64,000 nucleotides of DNA from Parelaphostrongylus tenuis (taxonomy: Eukaryota > Nematoda > Chromadorea > Rhabditida > Metastrongylidae): contig JAHQIW010006378.1 in the NCBI GenBank assembly GCA_019055375.1, positions 31,965 through 95,964 of the forward strand, read 5' to 3'. This document shows, piece after piece, positions 57,668 to 64,000 of this stretch. Numbering within the stretch: position 1 is the first letter of the stretch; each line of letters opens with the position of its first letter. The notes under the pieces are model-generated. The model worked only from the letters and a program-made list of their open reading frames with translations, made no database searches and was not told where the DNA came from. The position numbers and the translations under genes are program-made.

Positions 57668-58054
57668 CATTGATGTAGAGCAATGTGCAAAACTGTATAT
57701 ATTTGAAACATCATACCACCGCTGAAAGCGGTTAAATAAAAACGAATATCATTCGATGTTCAATACCCAATATCTGTCAGCGTGACTGGGTTCAATGTCG
57801 AGATCGACTACCCGGGCCAGGACGTTGACGGCTGGCGGCTGGCAGATAGGTGCGCTGAAGCGTAGAAAAGAGCGATGTGTAAAATGGGCGTCAGTAGTGT
57901 AACGGATAGAGCACGCATTCCCGGAAAGAATGAGGTGCGGGTTCTAGTCCCGCCTGGCGCGAGAGTTTTGCACATTGCTCTACATCAATGGGTATATATT
58001 TGAAACATCATACCACCGCTGAAAGCGGTTAAATAAAAGCGAATATCATTTGAT
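57668..58054. repeat. Composite repeat: 27-bp perfect inverted repeat plus 63-bp direct repeats around a tRNA-like unit
   Basis: 57668-57694 and 57964-57990 are perfect reverse complements (27 bp). Each is followed, in the same direction, by a 63-bp direct repeat (57695-57757 and 57992-58054) that starts with a TATATATTTG run and contains the hairpin ACCGCT-GAA-AGCGGT and TTAAATAAAA. The tRNA-like sequence lies between the arms. The direct repeat fits a SINE tail and the inverted part a linker flipped in one copy. Confidence 0.8.
57888..57960 (+). tRNA. tRNA-like sequence with complete cloverleaf, anticodon position GGA
   Basis: All four stems can pair: acceptor GCGTCAG/CTGGCGC (7 pairs, one G-T), D stem GTGT/GCAC, anticodon stem CATTC/GAATG and T stem GCGGG/CCCGC, with T loop TTCTAGT. 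The 7-base anticodon loop is CCGGAAA, which puts GGA in the anticodon place but lacks the near-universal U33. GGA would mean serine, yet the long variable arm of tRNA-Ser is absent (AGGT only). Together with the SINE-like surroundings, this favours a tRNA-derived repeat head. A genuine odd tRNA is possible but less likely. Confidence 0.5.
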
Positions 58055-58059
58055 CTGCT

Positions 58060-59640
58060 ATTAATCAACTTATGGATTTTGTGAGCTGATTATGATTTAG
58101 TATCATACGAATAAGCGGTGTTAGTTTGACTGACTGCAACTTTCCAAGGCAATTTGTTATCTCGATTTAGACGCACTAAGCGCAACATTTGCAGAAATAC
58201 CTCGATTTCGTCCGAGCTGAAGTTGCGAGATGGCCAGAAACGTCGTCGCGTGACACTATAGCGACGCATCCAAATCGGGCGCTTACGACTGTTTCTTTCC
58301 TCAGACAACTTACAAGCGCCAAAATTTCATGGATGTGATAGAACGTCAGACAAAATAGAATCCATGTGAATCTTTCTGCATGAACAAAGTAGTAACAAAC
58401 TGGCTTTTAGTATAAGATATTCCATAATATCAGCTGGAAACAAAACGGCGCAACATGCGATATTTCGCTTGACGAGCACCGTGGCATATTCGCCCATTGC
58501 TACTCTTGGTATGGGGCGTGCAATACTGATGAAAAGGGAGAAACCGTAAAAAACGTACGTATGCCAGTAACATGCAATAGCAAACCTTTGAAAAAGGCTT
58601 AATAAAAAGTCTGTGGCAGTATAGATATTCTATAGTTTTATCAAACTATATTCTTGACAAGGACTGATTTCAAAGCCATATAATGTTTTCAACACCACCT
58701 GTAAACAAATTGTAAATATGCAATCTAAAACTACAGAAGTTTATTGTAGATGAGAATGCTCTTTTCCGCTGTCAAAAATGCGATTTTTTATTCAATCCTT
58801 TATCTAACTAACTCGAAAGACTTTCTCCACTTATGTACTTAGTTGCATTCAAGTTTTCCCTCAACACTCCGTCTCCATAGACTGAAAACTTCGGTACCGC
58901 AGTTGGAACACTCTTTAATTCTTGTCTCTCTCACAATGGCCTAAAAGTGGAGTGATTTAGCTCGTTTAGACTAAAACTCAAAACTGATATGAAGGTGTTT
59001 TCTTACGTGCCCCACTGGTTATCATACAACCTCACTAATCCTTTAAAAAGCGAAACCTTTTTCATTTTTCCTTGCCCTTTCAGCAGTAATTCGATAGCTC
59101 AAATTTCAACAATTTCAATATTGTTTTGACCCGAGAAAAAAAGCCTACTAGGCGCTGCAGGAGTTACAAAAGGGAGATCACGTCTCGCGTTCACCGCTAA
59201 TTCTTTTCTCGATGAAGTGCTGAGCATGGCTTTTCGGAAGAGTTTTAGTATATATTCAGCAGCTTGGATACGGGAGATTTGAAAGTGGACATAATTCTTG
59301 AAAACCTCCATTTAGTGAAAAGCTACGCTACGCAGTCGGAGATAAACGTGCCAAAAGCATTTGTTTGCTTACAGAAAATTGTGCTTTATCGAAATGTCAA
59401 AGAATCTAGAGAATTGCTTGAAACTACGAAAGAGCTCCTCTTGAAAACTGTGAAAAGTTGCGAAGCCTAATTCTTTTTGTTCTTAGAGCACTGTATACGC
59501 AACTTTTCAAAAATTGTTTATAGTTGCGAGGGTGATGAAATTTATTCTATCAGGTCACTATTGAAAGTCTAACAAGCCTATCCAACAACTCTAGCCGTGT
59601 AAAGTTGCTCTCCGAGTGTCTTAAGACCACTGTCAAGCTT
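58060..59640. other. Unrecognised stretch with one protein-like frame
   Basis: The frame 59264-59470 (+) encodes LHLVKSYATQSEINVPKAFV and RNVKESRELLETTKELLLKT, helix-like and charged, but with no recognised family and no supporting splice or regulatory context. The rest shows nothing recognisable. Confidence 0.25.
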
Positions 59641-59660
59641 CAGTTTACCAAATTGTTATT

Positions 59661-60220
59661 TTTGAGCCATGCATGGGGTCTGTAATGGGCACTTACACAA
59701 TGCCATGCATGGATTTCGACCTTGCAACCTCGTCAGTTGCATGGTAGCTTTTTCGCTCAGTCTGTTCCTTGGGAATATCACAGAGGAGGCGACGACCAGC
59801 GTTATACACGCGTCTATAAGTGATATAATCACCTATTGAGCAGTGTTCTGCACTTGACTGCTCTTTTCTGGTTATTGTAAATTATCATATCTTTTGTTTC
59901 GGGTGTCTTTTTAAGACCACGCTCATATTTCATTATGTCTAATATTTTTCTTATTGTCTTAAGAAAATACTGGGAACAAAAGGTGTGACATATTAAGCGA
60001 TGCAGCCACGAGCAATCGAGTGTACACACTGCCTTTTCGGTGATATTATCACTTATCGGCGAGTGTAAAAGCGATCGTGGACGACTCCTTTATGTAAGGG
60101 AGCTCTCCTATAAAAGGATTTTTTCAAACAAAAGGTACTGTGCATTTGACGAGGCTGCAATGTTGAAACACGTGCATAGCACTCTATAAGTGCCCATAAC
60201 AGACCACGTGCATGGCTCAA
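59661..60220. mobile_element. Foldback (MITE-like) element with hammerhead-like strings in both arms
   Basis: Arms at about 59661-59864 and 60011-60220 are imperfect inverted repeats: for example GAGCCATGCATGG/GGTCTGTAATGGGCAC against the inverse of GTGCCCATAACAGACC/ACGTGCATGGCTC, and TATAAGTGATATAATCACC against the inverse of GGTGATATTATCACTTAT. The spacer is about 146 bp. On the minus strand of the left arm, CTGACGAGG, TTGCAAGGTC, GAAA occurs (about 59708-59739); the right arm on the plus strand has TTGACGAGG followed by GAAACACG. There is no coding capacity. Relatives are at 48898 and 63600-63680. Confidence 0.7.
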
Positions 60221-60229
60221 GAACATTTA

Positions 60230-61540
60230 TTAGCCATGCCAAATGCATTATTAATACTCCCGCTGCTACAGCCTACTGAAAGGGCCCTTTCAAAAAAACA
60301 ACAATTGTAGAAATTACTGTATTCGAGCTATCAGCTGCTACCAAAGGTTTGATGCAAAAGTTTTGTACGGTGAAAAGTTCAAGGTTATACATTTGAGTTT
60401 TAATTTGCACACCGTTCCCAAGAGGCCAATAAAAGACTCGGTTGGAAAAAATGAGGCGTGTAACATCAACAATTTTTGGAGACGTTACTCATACCTAACA
60501 TCATCAACTACACCTATAGGTGACTGAATGCGTATCTGGCGCTATAAAAAATTTGGGAAGGTCTATCAACATTAGTTCATAACTTTTTAGTTCCTCAAAT
60601 TAGTTTCGTTCTAATGTAGTAGGATTAGAAGTATGAAGGTATTAGAAAAAATTAGAGCCATAGTCAGTTATCACAAATGGAGCGAGCGGAAAAAAATTTC
60701 AAAGCGAGAGCTACAAAGACGTGCCTCGACAAAAAAAAAAAAAAAACCACCGCTACGACGATGGCCATTTGAAAACGCCACTTGAAGCAAACCCATGAGA
60801 GAAGATTGCTAGGATTGATAATACTATATGTCAAAACTGTTGTGGGGCATCTTGAATAGAAAAGAATAAATGGTTTTGTTAATCGGAGAAAGGTTTTGCG
60901 TAAGAGGTGTGATATCATTATAACGACCACGAAAAGGATGGTCATGGCGAGCCAAGGGGCAGGACTTAGCCAACATTAGCATTATTTTTTGCAAGGCATA
61001 TAGAAACAATGAACAGCACGCGCATCGAATTTCAAAACAAAGGCTCCAGATGGGCATGTGACAATAGTGTGCTTCTGAGATACTGCGAGTTCAATCACTT
61101 CGAGTCACCACGCAATGATTCCTCAAGACCAACCATCTATTAACTTCAGCATAGATTGATAATTGACTTTCCTTGATAAACTAATGTGAGGTTGCTCTAA
61201 TATTATTTAATGAGTACACTTATATAGCGCAATAACAATACAATGGCTATCGGTCCGGGTTTCGGTGATTTCGTTTTTTTTTAGCGCTATTTGGCGTTTT
61301 ATGGCCCAACAGTTACAAAGTTGATAAGCCACACCTTCATACAGTGTTCGCTCATGGAAGACTTTTTGTAGCTGGCCTTCATAAAACTAGTGGATCATAA
61401 AACAACAAAACTGCTTTGAAGAAGGCGAAACTGCGATAACTTTAATCAATGTATTGTCATGGTACAGCATCAATGTACTCATTGAATATTATCAGCAACC
61501 TTGATCTCCATAGTAGAAACCACTGAATTACCCACATCAA
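60230..61540. other. Unrecognised stretch, no gene
   Basis: No gene recognised. There is a poly-A run at about 60728-60746. Sequence near 61130-61250 faintly resembles the PLE-C terminal sequence (CTATTAACTTCAGCATAG). Confidence 0.45.
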
Positions 61541-61544
61541 TTAT

Positions 61545-61735
61545 CACAGGTATCATTTTATTAACCGCTTTTAGCGGTGGCATATATATATACATATACA
61601 TATATATATATACATATATATATCCAAAATTGTTGAGTGAAATGCGAAAACTCTGAACTTCGCACAGGATTCGAACTCGAATTTCACCCTATCAACTGGC
61701 ATGTACTAGCCATTGCACTCCCATTCACCTGAAAA
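61545..61735 (-). mobile_element. tRNA-headed SINE-like unit with TA run and CCGCT/AGCGG hairpin tail
   Basis: On the minus strand a tRNA-like head (about 61735-61655; B box GAGTTCGAATCC, weak D and anticodon arms, no acceptor pairing) is followed by a linker, a TA/CATATA run (61582-61624) and the tail CCACCGCTAAAAGCGGTTAA with a six-pair hairpin (61564-61578). Order and tail match 57888-58054, giving two independent copies of one layout. No target duplication is clear because both ends are AT-rich. Confidence 0.6.
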
Positions 61736-62104
61736 CGTGCATGTTACTAATACATCATATTAGTTAGTTTATCATGAAAATCTCCTTTTCAGTCGTCATT
61801 AAACTCGATCCTAATTTCAGCCACTTATCTTTTATATGGAGTTTGCTAGCTTCGTGTAGAGTTATGCATAAATGATTATGTGAATTTTTGCATGTACACA
61901 ATTAACAAGACCTTGCTACAGTAATATCCAGTTTTCACTCTAGCCTTGTCATTTCGAACATACCACAATGAGCAATGATAGTAAGTAACATTATGACACT
62001 TTCTTGAATCAACTTTTTTTATAAAGCACATAGAGCCCAAAACTTTCTCCGGCAGTCAATAACAACCCCCCAGGGAATGCTACAAGCAGGCCATCCTCCC
62101 TGTA

Positions 62105-62402
62105 CCACCTGTGGTCCCGTTGATCGTCGAGTGACTCGAGCGGGTACCAGCAACTCTTCCATTTATCCCTATCACGTGCAACAGTAGCCCAGTGGGTCCT
62201 CCTTGCTCTAAAGATTGCTGAGCATCATGTCTCTCTTCTATCGCTTTCGTGAGAGAAATCGGACCAACGGGTCAGTAGGTCTTAATTTAGAGCGCTTGAC
62301 GTCCCGAGGAATCCAGTCGGTAACGGCTCTCGTCAATCGGTTGTCGTTGAAGCGCATCACGTGTCCGGCCCACCTTGTTTTCCAAATCCTGACGTGTAGA
62401 AC

Positions 62403-62403
<1 letters not shown>
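62105..62403 (-). mobile_element. 5'-truncated RTE copy (3' end only)
   Basis: Matches 4966-5260 of the full RTE on the same strand, ending in CACAGGTGG near 62105. It encodes parts of RWAGHVMRFNDNR and WIPRDVKRSK, then decays. It is truncated at 62403 directly against a long TA run, consistent with insertion at TA-rich DNA and incomplete reverse transcription. Confidence 0.85.
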
Positions 62404-62473
<70 letters not shown>

Positions 62474-62510
62474 AACCGAAATATATATATATATTTATAT
62501 ATAATAAGGT
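62404..62510. repeat. Long TA microsatellite
   Basis: A perfect TA tract (62404-62471), then AGAACCGAA and a further TA-rich tract to about 62507. It adjoins the truncated RTE end. Confidence 0.95.
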
Positions 62511-62639
62511 AATACCCTCTGCTTTACTACACATTTTCATATCGATCTTCACTAATGATATTCGACCAGTAGTGTACGGCTCCGTTCTTCGTAACTCAAG
62601 CATTATCTTACCTCTGCAAGGTGTCTCGGAATCCATTTA

Positions 62640-63045
62640 GAGTACTTTGTATCATTACTTACTGCTTTCAACATCAATTACTTTTCCGTTCGTTATTCGT
62701 TTCATAGAGTGATGCTAATTTGTTAGCACATCCTTCTCAATCTCATCGGTTGCCAAAATTGCCTGTCATAGCTGTATACTCCCTAAAGTTTCTCTCGTGT
62801 GTGTGGTAAACCAGGGTTGAGCTAGTCGCTCGTATAAAATAACTGATTTCAGTTGTACAATCTGCAGAAGCTGGTATATTGTTATGACGTTACAAACGTG
62901 CCATAACAATCATGTCCCTGTATATATTTCCTTGTTGTTCATAATTATTCTATGAATCGATCCATGACATCGACTGCTTTCAAAATCTCGCAATAAATAT
63001 TCAAAATAATTTCAAAAAGAATGTTTGAAGCCAAGTGAGGTTGGT
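62640..63045. other. Unrecognised stretch, no gene
   Basis: Nothing recognised except that its right end leads into the ribozyme-bearing repeat at 63020-63185. Confidence 0.45.
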
Positions 63046-63051
63046 AGGCCA

Positions 63052-63100
63052 GGGCTATACACCGATGTTTCGGAGGCCTCGAACTTCTCGTCAGTGACCC
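63052..63100 (-). ncRNA. Hammerhead ribozyme candidate, type I
   Basis: Read on the minus strand from 63100: stem I strand GGGTCA, core CTGACGA (63094-63088), a 16-base hairpin whose ends GAAG and CTCC give three pairs and one A-C mismatch (stem II), core GAAA (63071-63068), stem III CA-TCGG-TG closed by A15.1-U16.1 (63067-63060), cleavage triplet ending UA (63059-63058), then stem I strand TAGCCC (63057-63052) pairing with GGGTCA except for one C-A. All invariant core bases are present. Hammerheads occur in many animal repeats; self-cleavage here is inference, and the A-C in stem II may weaken it. The surrounding 63020-63185 sequence is probably a dispersed repeat. Confidence 0.72.
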
Positions 63101-63599
63101 ACGCCCCACATTAAGCCCTGCATTGTAGCAACGAAGGAGGTGTATGTGGTGACGACACAATGTACAATAAAACGGGTCCATCACCACTCCTCAGTCAAAG
63201 GATCTCGGCCGGTGAAACAAAATTGATCTTATTTTATTTTATTTACTTATTAATTTGAGTGCTACTGCGAGGGTATTAAAAACAGTCAATGCCATGAATC
63301 AACTATCTCGCCCGCATTCAGGTGAATGGGAACACTATGGTGTTATAAGAATTCAAAGTCAATCCAGTATCCGAGGTTACTGCTAAAACCAAATATAAAG
63401 ATTGCGAACTACGTGAGAGGGATCCAGGTAAAGCCTAAGCCAGTAGGACTTGGATTTCGGAGCGTTGTGAGGAATAGCTGAATCTGCTCAAACTCTATAG
63501 TTCACAATTTGAGAATTCATAATTTTGAAATTAAGAAAACGCTTGTACTTAAACCTGCTCTCATTGAGCCACAGCTCTCATGTACTCAATGATATGGCA

Positions 63600-63680
63600 A
63601 ATAATTATTTTTGAGCAAAGCATATCATGTGGTCTGCTATAAGGCCGACATATAGAGCGCGATGCACGTGTGAGATTGTT
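63600..63680. repeat. Single-arm relative of the foldback element
   Basis: TTATTTTTGAGC, TGTGGTCTGCTATAAG and ATGCACGTGTGAGA follow the order of the 59661-60220 arm. No inverted partner is seen nearby. Confidence 0.5.
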
Positions 63681-63681
63681 T

Positions 63682-63985
63682 ACGTATATTATCTTGGTGC
63701 TTTTAATCAGTTAAGCCAAGATGAGAGCATTTTTCGATAAAGGTTCTATGCGAAGAACTAGAAAATACCACTGAAAGCCACATTCTCTAGAAGAACGGAG
63801 TTCAGACGTTTTAAACGTGTACATGCTGTGCTATCCTGTAGTGAAGCACATGAGATCCATGCGTATTATCTCGGTGTTTTAATCGTAAGCCAAGTGAGAG
63901 CATTTTCGCTAGAGGTCTATGCGAAGAACTAGAAAATACCATGAAAGCAGCATTCTCTAGAATGAACTGAGTTAGACGTTACTTA
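63682..63985. repeat. Diverged tandem duplication at the window end
   Basis: Two copies (63682-63810 and 63861-63985), period about 178 bp, share TATGCGAAGAACTAGAAAAT, AAGCCAAG-TGAGAGCATTTT and GCATTCTCTAGAA. Differences are small indels and substitutions. Noncoding. Confidence 0.75.
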
Positions 63986-64000
63986 AGATGATGTTAGCAT

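Noticed and set aside
62404..62471. TA tract as an origin or regulatory element
   Set aside because: It is a pure dinucleotide microsatellite adjoining a truncated RTE, fully explained as slippage-prone repeat DNA.

Overview
The window looks like repeat-dense, AT-rich nematode DNA, most likely from a strongylid such as a hookworm. The evidence is an RTE-type non-LTR retrotransposon whose protein closely resembles (from memory, not searched) the endonuclease/reverse transcriptases common in hookworm genomes, four kinds of Penelope-like element (PLE) with GIY-YIG ends, mariner relics and tRNA-derived SINEs. I found no intact host gene. Nearly every recognisable coding stretch is a broken transposon gene.

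Positions 1-34515 form a nested palindrome. Unit 1 (1-15385) has two inverted arms of about 5 kb (1-4925 and 10240-15385) around a 5.3-kb centre. The centre is a PLE (PLE-A, minus strand) split inside its GIY-YIG domain by a 3.56-kb RTE element. Unit 2 (about 17781-32123) is the reverse complement of unit 1, with the same PLE, the same RTE at the same site and a SINE at the mirrored position. Matching coordinates in the two units add up to about 32038. The units are separated by flank F1 (15386-17780), which recurs in direct orientation as F2 (about 32124-34515) after unit 2. Part of a third arm lies at 35395-36440. The unit-1 and unit-2 copies are nearly identical, whereas the two arms within a unit have diverged more. 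This suggests the order: arms formed, then SINE and RTE insertions, then the 32-kb inverted duplication, then independent frameshifts.

Positions 34515-41600 hold two further PLE kinds: PLE-C as two inverted 3' ends flanking the third arm, and PLE-D as a near full-length decayed copy with its own 3' end repeated in inverse orientation at its head. PLE-B lies in F1 and F2. PLE 3' ends carry a recurring hammerhead-ribozyme-like core.

Positions 41600-56000 are mostly unrecognised, with short diverged repeats, a few coding-looking fragments and mariner/RTE debris. Positions 56000-64000 hold a mariner transposase relic, four tRNA-like sequences (two in a SINE-like layout of tRNA head, TA run and CCGCT/AGCGG hairpin), a 560-bp foldback element, an RTE 3' fragment and a well-formed hammerhead ribozyme candidate at 63052-63100. 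The most unusual content is the nested palindrome and the number of unrelated repeats with hammerhead-like cores.
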